Assembly (NCBI RefSeq): GCF_001463745.1
Contig: NZ_BBWJ01000051.1
Location: 28,164-92,163 of the forward strand
Direction: 5' to 3'
DNA length: 64,000 bases
Origin: Aureimonas sp. AU22
GTDB taxonomy: Bacteria > Pseudomonadota > Alphaproteobacteria > Rhizobiales > Rhizobiaceae
In this document: positions 30,385-39,623 of the stretch, piece by piece
Position numbering within the stretch: the stretch's first letter is position 1
Layout: the number at the start of each line of letters is the position of its first letter
The notes under the pieces: generated by a model
What the model saw: only the letters and a program-made list of their open reading frames with translations
The model's database searches: none
Told to the model about the DNA's origin: nothing
Translations under genes and position numbers: made by a program

Positions 30385-30388
<4 letters not shown>
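29786..30388 (-). CDS. Second ICMT-family membrane methyltransferase
   Basis: This 200-residue protein has about five membrane helices and the C-terminal core LFGLSRNPVFLGMLAM followed by VRDEERFLERSFGPAYTAYRSAVRRW. It starts with GTG overlapping the stop of the ZntA gene (GTGA). It is translationally coupled between a metal exporter and the copper chaperone genes, and its substrate is unknown. Confidence 0.88.
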
Positions 30389-32604
<2,216 letters not shown>

Positions 32605-32633
32605 GGCGCTCTCCTTGCGTCGTTGTCGACGAA

Positions 32634-32664
32634 GGTCTACTTCCTCGAGTGGCTAGAGGAGCAA
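32634..32664 (-). promoter_or_regulatory. MerR-type promoter of zntA (19-bp spacer with dyad)
   Basis: On the minus strand, TTGCTC (32664-32659) and TAGACC (32639-32634) are separated by 19 bp, longer than the normal 17. The spacer contains an imperfect dyad (CTCCTCTAG with CTCGAGGAAG). This is the standard layout for MerR-family activators that untwist the promoter when metal binds. It lies in the 67-bp gap between zntA and its regulator. Confidence 0.8.
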
Positions 32665-32671
32665 GCGAAAA

Positions 32672-33094
32672 ATGACGAACGGCGTTCCGATCGGCGAGGC
32701 CTCGCGGGCGAGCGGCATCAAGGTGCCGACGATCCGGTACTACGAGCAGATCGGACTCCTGGCCGCACCGCCGCGGACGGAAGGCAACCGTCGCCTTTAC
32801 GACGCGGGCGACCTGCGCCGCCTGCGCTTCATCCGGCACGCCCGGGAGCTCGGTTTCGAGATCGAGCCGATCCGCGAACTCCTGGCGCTTGCCGGGGAGC
32901 CGGACCGCCCCTGCGAGAGCGCGGACCGGATCGCCGCCGCGCACCTCGTGGACATCGATCACAAGATCGCCCGGCTGACGGCGCTGCGGGCCGAGGTCGC
33001 CCGCATGGCGGACTGCAAGAACCGCTCAGTCGCCGAGTGTCGGGTGATCGAGGTGCTGGGCGACCATGGCGAGTGCCTGCACGAGGCGCATTGA
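32672..33094 (+). CDS. MerR-family regulator of the divergent zntA (ZntR/CadR type)
   Basis: This 140-residue protein has the winged helix GEASRASGIKVPTIRYYEQIG and the dimerisation helix. The metal-site cysteines are in RPCESADRI, ADCKN and AECRVI, and the tail ends GECLHEAH, giving an extra Cys and His. It should activate zntA upon Zn, Cd or Pb through the 19-bp-spacer promoter in the shared intergenic region. A GAGGAG sequence lies about 11 nt before the ATG. Confidence 0.93.
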   Translation: MTNGVPIGEASRASGIKVPTIRYYEQIGLLAAPPRTEGNRRLYDAGDLRRLRFIRHARELGFEIEPIRELLALAGEPDRPCESADRIAAAHLVDIDHKIARLTALRAEVARMADCKNRSVAECRVIEVLGDHGECLHEAH

Positions 33095-33243
33095 GTGGGA
33101 GGGGCTGCGGCTGCCTCATTTCCGCCGGATCGTGCCTTCTCATGGCGGCCGCTGCGGCGACCGCCATGGTCGACGTCACGCCCGCGAAAGCCCCGCCGCC
33201 GATGATTGGCGGACATCGGCCATGTTCAGCGCTTCGGATCGAG

Positions 33244-34254
33244 ATGCCCCTTTTCGCACGACAGAGTTTCCATAGCCGCCGAGCCGCCCTTGCCTGTGCC
33301 TTGGTCGGCCTTCTGTCCGCGAGCGGCTGCGTCTCCATGACGGACGAGACCTACAAGGACCTCGTCCCAACGGCTTACGCCGAGCCGAAGGCTCGTCCTC
33401 AGGGGTCGATCCTGGTGCGCATCTTCAAGGAGGAGAGCGAGCTCGAGGTCTGGAAGCTCGGCGCGGACGGTCGTTACGCCCTCCACAAGACGCACCCCCT
33501 CTGCCGCTGGTCCGGCAAGCTCGGGCCGAAGAAGACGAACGGCGACCGCCAGGCGCCCGAGGGGTTCTACCGCGTCACCCGGGCGTTGATGAACCCGAAC
33601 TCGAAGTACCATCGCTCCTTCAACCTCGGCTATCCGAACCCTCTCGAGAAGTCGCTCGGCTACACGGGAGACTCGCTGATGGTGCATGGCGCCTGCTCGT
33701 CGTCGGGCTGCTTCGCCATGACGGACGAAGGGGTCGCGGAGATCTATGCCGACGCCGAGAAGGCTTTCGCGATCGGCCAGGGCGACTTCCAGGTTCAGTC
33801 CTTTCCCTTCCGGATGACGGCGGAGCAGATGGCCCGCCACCGGAGCGACCCGAACATCGCGTTCTGGCGCAACCTGAAGCTCGGGTACGATGCGTTCGAG
33901 GTAACGCGCAGGGAACCCGACGTCGCTGCCTGCGGTGGGCGCTACGTCTTCGACGCGCGGCGCAAGGACGGCCAGCCGATCGATCCGGCCGCCTCCTGCC
34001 CGCCGCTGGAGGCGCACGTCGCGCCCGAGGTTGCCGCCAAGCGCGAGAGGGACGACAGGCTGCTCCAGTCTTTGTTGGCCGAGGGCCGTGCGGGCATGCC
34101 GATGGCGTACGTCGACGGGGGCATGCACCCGCAGTTCCGCGACATGCTCAAGCGATTGGGCACCAAGGAGCTCGCGGTCAAGACCTCGATGACCGCCGTC
34201 CAGGTCAGCCGGCCGGACGCCCTGGTCGACGACCCCGCCGACGCCGAGCGCTGA
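33244..34254 (+). CDS. L,D-transpeptidase-like lipoprotein (YafK/murein-type), 336 aa
   Basis: The N-terminus is a lipoprotein signal (RRAALACALVGLLSASGC). The domain has RIFKEESELEVWKL, a GFYRVTRALMNPNSKYH segment and MVHGACSSSGCFAMTD, in which His and the second Cys fit the L,D-transpeptidase active site of YafK-type enzymes. It should act on peptidoglycan in the periplasm. The C-terminal 120 residues form a family-specific extension. The ATG at 33244 is the closest start before the signal; the frame is open much further upstream but without protein features. Confidence 0.87.
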   Translation: MPLFARQSFHSRRAALACALVGLLSASGCVSMTDETYKDLVPTAYAEPKARPQGSILVRIFKEESELEVWKLGADGRYALHKTHPLCRWSGKLGPKKTNGDRQAPEGFYRVTRALMNPNSKYHRSFNLGYPNPLEKSLGYTGDSLMVHGACSSSGCFAMTDEGVAEIYADAEKAFAIGQGDFQVQSFPFRMTAEQMARHRSDPNIAFWRNLKLGYDAFEVTRREPDVAACGGRYVFDARRKDGQPIDPAASCPPLEAHVAPEVAAKRERDDRLLQSLLAEGRAGMPMAYVDGGMHPQFRDMLKRLGTKELAVKTSMTAVQVSRPDALVDDPADAER

Positions 34255-34268
34255 CCGACGCACCGCCG

Positions 34269-34697
34269 TCAGCGCGACAGGAACCTGCGGAAGGCTTCAA
34301 GGGTGTCCTGGCCGACGTGGTGCTCGATTCCCTCGGCGTCCATCTCGGCCGCGTGCGGCGCGACGCCGACCGCGACAAGGAAGTCGACGACCAGGCGGTG
34401 GCGCTCCCTGGCCCGCTCCGCGAGTTCCTTGCCCTCGGTCGTCAGGAAGATCGCCCTGTAGGGCTTGGACTCCACGAGCCCGTCGCGGGCGAGGCGCTGC
34501 ACCGCGCGCGCGACGGTGCCCGGGGACACGCCGAAGCGCTCCGCCAGGTCCGTCGCCCGCGCCTCCCCGAACTCGCCGATCAGGTCGTCGATCATCTCGA
34601 CGTAGTCCTCCGACAGCTCGGACTGGTTCGCCTTGCGCACGCGCTCGAACCGCGCGGCGATGGGCACCGTCCCGGGTTCGTCTCGCTCGACCGTCAT
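34269..34697 (-). CDS. mntR: Manganese-responsive DtxR-family repressor
   Basis: This 142-residue protein has the winged helix-turn-helix (ARATDLAERFGVSPGTVARAVQRL), the wing KPYRAIFLTTEGKELA and metal-binding helices with ERHRLVVDFLVAVGV and AEGIEHHVGQDTLEAF. It should sense Mn and repress the divergent mntH. No SH3-like C-terminal domain is present, as in MntR. It is convergent with the L,D-transpeptidase gene, only 14 bp away. Confidence 0.93.
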   Translation of the reverse strand: MTVERDEPGTVPIAARFERVRKANQSELSEDYVEMIDDLIGEFGEARATDLAERFGVSPGTVARAVQRLARDGLVESKPYRAIFLTTEGKELAERARERHRLVVDFLVAVGVAPHAAEMDAEGIEHHVGQDTLEAFRRFLSR

Positions 34698-34751
34698 CGC
34701 CTGTTCCCGTCCATGCCGCGAACGCTAGCATTCTGCGGCCTCGGGCACAAA

Positions 34752-34769
34752 GTTTGTCACTGGACAAAC
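34752..34769. promoter_or_regulatory. Dyad operator in the mntR-mntH intergenic region
   Basis: A perfect inverted repeat GTTTGTC (34752-34758) and GACAAAC (34763-34769) with a 4-bp spacer lies midway between the two start codons. It is the natural candidate for the MntR binding site controlling both genes. Confidence 0.72.
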
Positions 34770-34818
34770 CCTGTGTCGTGAAACAAATCTATGCGATCTC
34801 GGGACGAGGCGCGGAACG

Positions 34819-36174
34819 ATGACCGGTGCGAACGAAGGCGTGGACGATGCCGGGTGGAAGCGGGACCGTGGGGACGGGTCGCTCCTGGACGTGCACCGCA
34901 CCGTCCGCGTCGACCGCAACGCGCCGCCGTGGCGCAAGGCGGCGGCGTTCCTCGGTCCGGGCTACCTCGTTGCCGTCGGCTACATGGATCCCGGCAACTG
35001 GGCGACCTCGATCGCCGGAGGGTCCGCCTTCGGCTACACGCTGCTCTTCGTCGCGCTCCTGTCGAACGTCATGGCGATCGTGTTGCAGTCCCTGTGCGCG
35101 CGCCTCGCGATCGCGTCCGGCCGTGACCTCGCGCAGGCCTGCCGCGACGCATACCCGGGCTACGTCGCGCTGCCCCTCTGGTTCCTGGCCGAGATCGCCA
35201 TCGTCGCCACCGACATCGCGGAGGTCATCGGCACCGCCATCGGCCTCAACCTCCTGTTCGGGATCCCGCTCGAGATCGGCGTCCTGATCACCGCAGTCGA
35301 CGTGTTCCTGATCCTATGGCTCCAGCGGCTCGGCTTCCGCTGGGTCGAGGCGCTGATCGTGACGCTGCTCGGCGTCATCGCGGTCTGCTTCGCCGTCCAG
35401 ATTGCCATGGTCGACCCGAACTGGGGCGACGTGATCCGGGGCTTCGCACCGACCAGCGAGATCGTCTCGAACCCCGAGATGCTGTACCTCGCCCTCGGCA
35501 TCCTCGGCGCGACCGTGATGCCGCACAACCTCTACCTCCATTCGGGCATCGTGCAGACCCGCGACTACGGCTCGACCCTGCCGGAGAAGCGCCAGGCGCT
35601 GCGCTTCGCGACCATCGACTCCACCGTCGCGCTGTGCTTCGCGCTCCTCGTCAACGCGTCGATCCTGATCCTGGCGGCCGGGGCTTTCCACACGTCCGGT
35701 CGCACGGGGATCGCCGAGCTCGGCGAAGCCCACAGCCTGCTCGCGCCGATCCTCGGGGCCGCCGTCGCGCCGACGCTCTTCGGCATCGCCCTCCTGTGCT
35801 GCGGCATCAACTCGACCGTCACCGCGACGCTGGCGGGGCAGATCGTGATGGAGGGGTTCCTCGACATCCGGCTGGCGCCCTGGCTCCGGCGCCTGATCAC
35901 GCGGGTCATCGCCATCGTGCCCGCCGCGTCCGTGACGATCTGGTTCGGGGACGCGGGCACCGCCCGGCTCCTGATCCTCACGCAAGTCGTCCTCAGCCTC
36001 CAGCTCTCGTTCGCGGTGTTCCCGCTGGTCATGTTCACGATGGACCGTCGCAAGATGGGAGACCTCGTGGCCCCGCGCTGGCTGTCGGCTCTTGCGCTGG
36101 TCATAGCGGTGGCCATCGCGCTTCTGAACGTGAAGCTGCTCCTCGATTTTCTCCTCGGAGCCCGGTCGCACTGA
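34819..36174 (+). CDS. mntH: Nramp-family manganese transporter
   Basis: This 451-residue proton-coupled importer has 11 membrane helices. The metal site is formed by [15 protein letters not shown] in helix 1 and [14 protein letters not shown] in helix 6. The N-terminal 35 residues are polar and cytoplasmic. It is regulated by the divergent MntR through the dyad at 34752-34769. In this island it is balanced by the exporter MntP at 54.2 kb. Confidence 0.96.
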   Translation: MTGANEGVDDAGWKRDRGDGSLLDVHRTVRVDRNAPPWRKAAAFLGPGYLVAVGYMDPGNWATSIAGGSAFGYTLLFVALLSNVMAIVLQSLCARLAIASGRDLAQACRDAYPGYVALPLWFLAEIAIVATDIAEVIGTAIGLNLLFGIPLEIGVLITAVDVFLILWLQRLGFRWVEALIVTLLGVIAVCFAVQIAMVDPNWGDVIRGFAPTSEIVSNPEMLYLALGILGATVMPHNLYLHSGIVQTRDYGSTLPEKRQALRFATIDSTVALCFALLVNASILILAAGAFHTSGRTGIAELGEAHSLLAPILGAAVAPTLFGIALLCCGINSTVTATLAGQIVMEGFLDIRLAPWLRRLITRVIAIVPAASVTIWFGDAGTARLLILTQVVLSLQLSFAVFPLVMFTMDRRKMGDLVAPRWLSALALVIAVAIALLNVKLLLDFLLGARSH

Positions 36175-36500
36175 CCCACCGTCGTTTCGCCCCGGGCCTT
36201 CGGGACCTTGCCGCGTTTCCCGCTACGGTAGCGACGCGGCATTGGAGGGCGGGGTCGCGGTGGGCGGTGCGGATTCTTGATGGGAGTCCGCCATGCGGCC
36301 GACGGAGCCGCACCCCGTCCTGGCAGATCCTGCGAGCGCACGCAGGCATTGGCTCGAGTCGGCGATCGAGCAGCGCAACGTCCTGACGGGCTAGAGCGCA
36401 TGCTGAGCGGCACCAAACGCGTGGATGCTCTCCCCGAATGGGTAGCCGTTGGGGTGGGCGGCGGAGCGACCGCCGCCCACCCCTCGAGTGCCCGGCTGCG
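36175..36500. other. Intergenic stretch with no gene
   Basis: I see no coding feature between mntH and the antitoxin gene. A very strong hairpin stands near its right end (listed separately). Confidence 0.5.
36451..36483. terminator. Perfect 14-bp hairpin downstream of the antitoxin gene
   Basis: The arms GGGGTGGGCGGCGG (36451-36464) and its exact complement (36470-36483) enclose a 5-nt loop. It lies 17 bp after the stop of the minus-strand higA-like gene. No T-run follows on either strand, so termination is likely but not certain. Confidence 0.62.
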
Positions 36501-37700
36501 TCAGGCTACGCCGAACTGGCGGCGCACCTCGCCTTGGCCGATCAGGTCGTTAAGAAGCCTGTAGTTCCGTTGCTCGAAGCGGATGCGTCCCGCGATGATC
36601 GCCGGGCTGACGGAAAGCTTGCGGGCGAGCGTCAGCACTTCCGCCTCGCGACGGACCGAGCTGGCCGAGGCCCAGGTGTCGGCGGGCATCAGCGCCTCGA
36701 GGGCCCAAGCGTCCGCCTCCGCCTCGCGGGACCTTTCCCCGCCCTCGGCCTCGGACTCCAGGTCGTCGACGAACCACTCGTCCCCGCCCTCGCCGAGATG
36801 CAGGGCGACGTGCCCCAGCTCATGGGCAAGGCAGAACCAGAAATTGTCGAGGCGGTCGAACCGGAGCGACAGCCCGATCACCGGGGAGCCGTCGGGCAGC
36901 ACGGTGGCGGCGCCGTCGACCCTCGTCTTCGGAAGGTGCCTCTCGACGACGAGGTGGATGCCGTGCTTGCCGAGGTACTCGCGGGCGAGCCGCGGCCCGT
37001 CGTCGAGGAAGCTGAGGCGCACGAGGCCGGACACGAAGCCCTCGTCGACGACGCCGCGCTCGTACCTGCCGGGCAGCGTCTGGGCGCAGGCCAGCGACAC
37101 GATCCTCGACGTCCACGCCGTGACGGCATGGTCGTCCATGGCGGCGCCGCCGCGGATCGACCTGCGGTACAGCGCGGGCTGGAGGCAGGATCCGGCAGAC
37201 TGCGGGACAAGGGAGGCCACGAGCTCGTGGCAACGCGACCGGGCTTCCCGCGTGGTTCCCGTGAAGCCCGGGAGCCATCCCCGCTTCACGATCTCGCCCC
37301 ACGGAAGGCGCGCCGGGTCGAGGGCATCCTTGCCGGGGCCGCGTGCGGGCTCGCGCAGCAGCACCTCCGCCGGGATGCCGAGCCCCGAGTGCAGGTTCTT
37401 GATCATGGCAAGCGTCAGCGGCCGCTGGCGCTTCATGACCTCGGACACCTTGCTCGCGCTGCCGATGAACGGGACGAGGTCGCGCTGGCGCAGGCCAGCC
37501 TGCTCCATGCGGAAGGCGATGGCGTCGATCGGGTCGGGATGCGCGATCGCGTGGTGCTTCGCCTCCCACGCATCGACCAGCGTGGACAGCACTTCCAGCT
37601 CGTCGAACTCGGGCGACCCCGGCTCGGCCGCCATGAGGTCGCCGACCCGCGCAAGCGCGGTCTCGTAGTCGCTCTCGGACTTGATGGGCCTCACGTGCAT
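36501..37700 (-). CDS. HigA-type antitoxin fused to an ImmA/IrrE zinc peptidase, 399 aa
   Basis: The N-terminal 125 residues match HigA-type antitoxins: EFDELEVLSTLVDAWEAKHH, then IAFRMEQAGLRQRDL and a helix-turn-helix with SASKVSEVMKRQRPLT. The C-terminal part is an ImmA/IrrE metallopeptidase with LAHELGHVALHLG (zinc motif at 293-297) and a downstream SREAEADAWALEALMP. The protein should bind and neutralise the toxin coded upstream, bind its own promoter, and may be cut or act as a protease under stress. It overlaps the toxin gene by 10 bp. Confidence 0.88.
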   Translation of the reverse strand: MHVRPIKSESDYETALARVGDLMAAEPGSPEFDELEVLSTLVDAWEAKHHAIAHPDPIDAIAFRMEQAGLRQRDLVPFIGSASKVSEVMKRQRPLTLAMIKNLHSGLGIPAEVLLREPARGPGKDALDPARLPWGEIVKRGWLPGFTGTTREARSRCHELVASLVPQSAGSCLQPALYRRSIRGGAAMDDHAVTAWTSRIVSLACAQTLPGRYERGVVDEGFVSGLVRLSFLDDGPRLAREYLGKHGIHLVVERHLPKTRVDGAATVLPDGSPVIGLSLRFDRLDNFWFCLAHELGHVALHLGEGGDEWFVDDLESEAEGGERSREAEADAWALEALMPADTWASASSVRREAEVLTLARKLSVSPAIIAGRIRFEQRNYRLLNDLIGQGEVRRQFGVA

Positions 37701-38002
37701 CGTACCGTCTCCGCGTCGATCTCGTCGTAGTCTTCGTGCGTCCCGACCCAGCATACGAACACGATCTGCGCCGCGTAGTTGATGCTGACGATCAGGCGGT
37801 AGTCGTTCCCCTTGATGTTGAAAACCACCCGGCCGCCCTTCAGGACGCTCGCGTTCTTGTAGGTCGCCTTCAGGTCGTTCGGGTTCTGCCAGCTCGCGGC
37901 CAGCGCCTCTTGGTGCCATGCCTCGAGCGGTCCCTGCGAGACGGCGTGCTTGCGCTCCGACTCCCAGAACTCCCTCAGCGTCTTCTTGGAGAGGACACGC
38001 AT
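37691..38002 (-). CDS. higB: HigB-type toxin (RelE-fold mRNA interferase)
   Basis: This 103-residue protein begins MRVLSKKTLREFWE and ends with VFVCWVGTHEDYDEID, the hallmark of HigB of the RelE superfamily. KATYKNASVLKGGRVVFNIKGN carries the basic residues used to cut ribosome-bound mRNA. The toxin gene comes first, as in higBA loci, with a 10-bp overlap into the antitoxin gene. An inverted repeat 40 bp upstream could be the antitoxin operator. Confidence 0.93.
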   Translation of the reverse strand: MRVLSKKTLREFWESERKHAVSQGPLEAWHQEALAASWQNPNDLKATYKNASVLKGGRVVFNIKGNDYRLIVSINYAAQIVFVCWVGTHEDYDEIDAETVRCT

Positions 38003-38041
38003 ATCGATATAGGGTTCCCCCACAGGGCACAATGTCGAAAT

Positions 38042-38054
38042 TCCCTGATAGGGA
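38042..38054. promoter_or_regulatory. Candidate HigA operator
   Basis: TCCCT-GAT-AGGGA (38042-38054) is a short palindrome upstream of the toxin start at 38002. A related ATAGGG half-site lies nearer the start. Self-repression by the antitoxin is typical for these loci. Confidence 0.45.
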
Positions 38055-38267
38055 GCAATGTTCCGTGTCGTGCGCGCGTTTTCCCCGGAACGGATGGACG
38101 GGCATCCGAGCGGGGACATGCGCGCTGGCGCGGGCGACCCGAGGACGGTGCCCGATCGGGCCGGACGGGTAAAGGGCCGCGGCCGGCGCGCGTGGGCAAA
38201 AGGCGGCGACGCTGGCGCGCCCGTATCGGTCGGGTCGCTTGTTGACTGCGCGGCTCCGGTCGGGATC

Positions 38268-38600
38268 ATGGGGCGCATGAAGTTCGCCGCGCTCACGCTC
38301 GTCCTGCTGGCCTCCCTGTTCGCCTCCCTCGTCCATGGGATGGCGGCGGTGCCCGGCTGCGCCGAGACGGTGACGGCCGCGTCCGAGGCCGGGGCACACG
38401 ATGCCGACGCTACGGGCGGATCGGACGGGGCCGCGTCGCCGGACGACGTGCACTGCGGCGTCGGCCTCGTGACGGACGGCCGTCCGGATCTCGGGTCGCG
38501 CGCGTTCTCGGATGCGCGCGTCGGCCACCTGTCGGCCGACCTTTTCCTCGGCCGCGACCGGATGCCAGACGAGCGCCCGCCGGACCGGACGCGGGCCTGA
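38268..38600 (+). CDS. Small exported protein, 110 aa
   Basis: The N-terminus is a signal peptide (MKFAALTLVLLASLFASLVHG). The mature part has two Cys (PGCAETV, VHCGVGL), few His, and ends ERPPDRTRA. It shares the signal plus RPP-tail layout with the 16.9-kb protein and may be another CzcI/DUF2946-like small protein near metal or thiol genes. MKFAAL at 38277 is an alternative start. Confidence 0.52.
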   Translation: MGRMKFAALTLVLLASLFASLVHGMAAVPGCAETVTAASEAGAHDADATGGSDGAASPDDVHCGVGLVTDGRPDLGSRAFSDARVGHLSADLFLGRDRMPDERPPDRTRA

Positions 38601-38687
38601 ACCCCGGCCCCATAGCCGGACCGTCACCGTTTCCGTCTCCCCGCGCCGCCGCCCGAGGGCCGCCCGCGCGCATCCAGGACCATTCCC

Positions 38688-39431
38688 ATGACCCGAACCG
38701 TTCGCGGCGCCCGTCGGCGCGCGCACCGATCCCTCGTGCCCGCCCTCGGCATCGTTCTCCTCGCGCTCGCGGGATGCTCGGACGAGGACGCACCGCCCGT
38801 CGTCGCGGCCGGCGACGTGCCCTCAGCCGCAGCGGCGACATCCGTCGCCCGGACTGCCGCGGCGCCCGCGGCGGAGGGCGAGGTCGACGTCGCCGCCCTG
38901 ATGTCGGGACAGGTGCTTCCCGACGTGGTCATCGGTCGCGAGGACGCGCCGATCACCATCGTCGAGTACGCCTCGATGACCTGCGACCACTGCGCGGCCT
39001 TCCACGCCAACACCTACCCGACCCTCAAGCGGGACTACCTCGACACGGGCAAGGCCAAGCTGATCGTGCGCGAGTTCCCGTTCGACCCGCGCGCGGTCGC
39101 CGCCTCCATGCTGGCGCGCTGCACGCCGGGCGAGAACGGGCGCACGGCCATGGTCGACGCCCTCTTCGCCCAGTCCGAGAGCTGGGCGCATGCGGACGAC
39201 GCGGCGAGCAGGCTGTTGTCGATCGCGCGCATGGCGGGCTTCACGGAGGAGAGCTTCAGGGCATGTCTCTCCAACGCCGACCTACAGGCGAAGGTCGTGG
39301 CGACGAAGGACCGCGGCGCGAACGAGTTCGGCGTCGACTCCACGCCGACCTTCTTCATCGACGGCAGGAAGTACCGCGGGGCGCTTCCGCTCGAGCAGAT
39401 GGCGGCGATCCTCGACGCGGCGGCCGAGTGA
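38688..39431 (+). CDS. DsbA-family lipoprotein (thioredoxin fold), 247 aa
   Basis: A lipobox (IVLLALAGCSDED) anchors it outside the inner membrane, followed by a 40-residue Ala-rich linker. The thioredoxin part has EYASMTCDHCAAFHANTYP (active site CDHC) and the cis-Pro STPTFFIDGRKYRG, like the alphaproteobacterial DsbA-type proteins with TPT-FFI-G. It may reduce or isomerise cell-envelope disulfides. The start at 38688 lies about 90 bp after the small exported protein gene. Confidence 0.92.
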   Translation: MTRTVRGARRRAHRSLVPALGIVLLALAGCSDEDAPPVVAAGDVPSAAAATSVARTAAAPAAEGEVDVAALMSGQVLPDVVIGREDAPITIVEYASMTCDHCAAFHANTYPTLKRDYLDTGKAKLIVREFPFDPRAVAASMLARCTPGENGRTAMVDALFAQSESWAHADDAASRLLSIARMAGFTEESFRACLSNADLQAKVVATKDRGANEFGVDSTPTFFIDGRKYRGALPLEQMAAILDAAAE

Positions 39432-39488
39432 GGGCTCGAAGCCCCGCAGCCGGTTTCGACGTCGGATCGGCGGACCCCTCCCGTCGAC

Positions 39489-39521
39489 GCCGCCCCGGAG
39501 GCCTAGTGCCTCCCGGGCGGC
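39489..39521. terminator. Hairpin between the convergent dsbA-like and AAA_13 genes
   Basis: The arms at 39489-39501 and 39509-39521 pair over 13 positions with one C-C mismatch and a 7-nt loop. It sits in the 192-bp gap between convergent genes. There is no T-run. Confidence 0.55.
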
Positions 39522-39623
39522 GATTGACTCCCGGTGGGGTTCGCGGCCACGAGGGCTCCGCGGTCGAACGCCCGTCATGATGGGGGCGCGCTTCCAGACG
39601 GCTTGCGGCAGCTCTCCGAGCCC

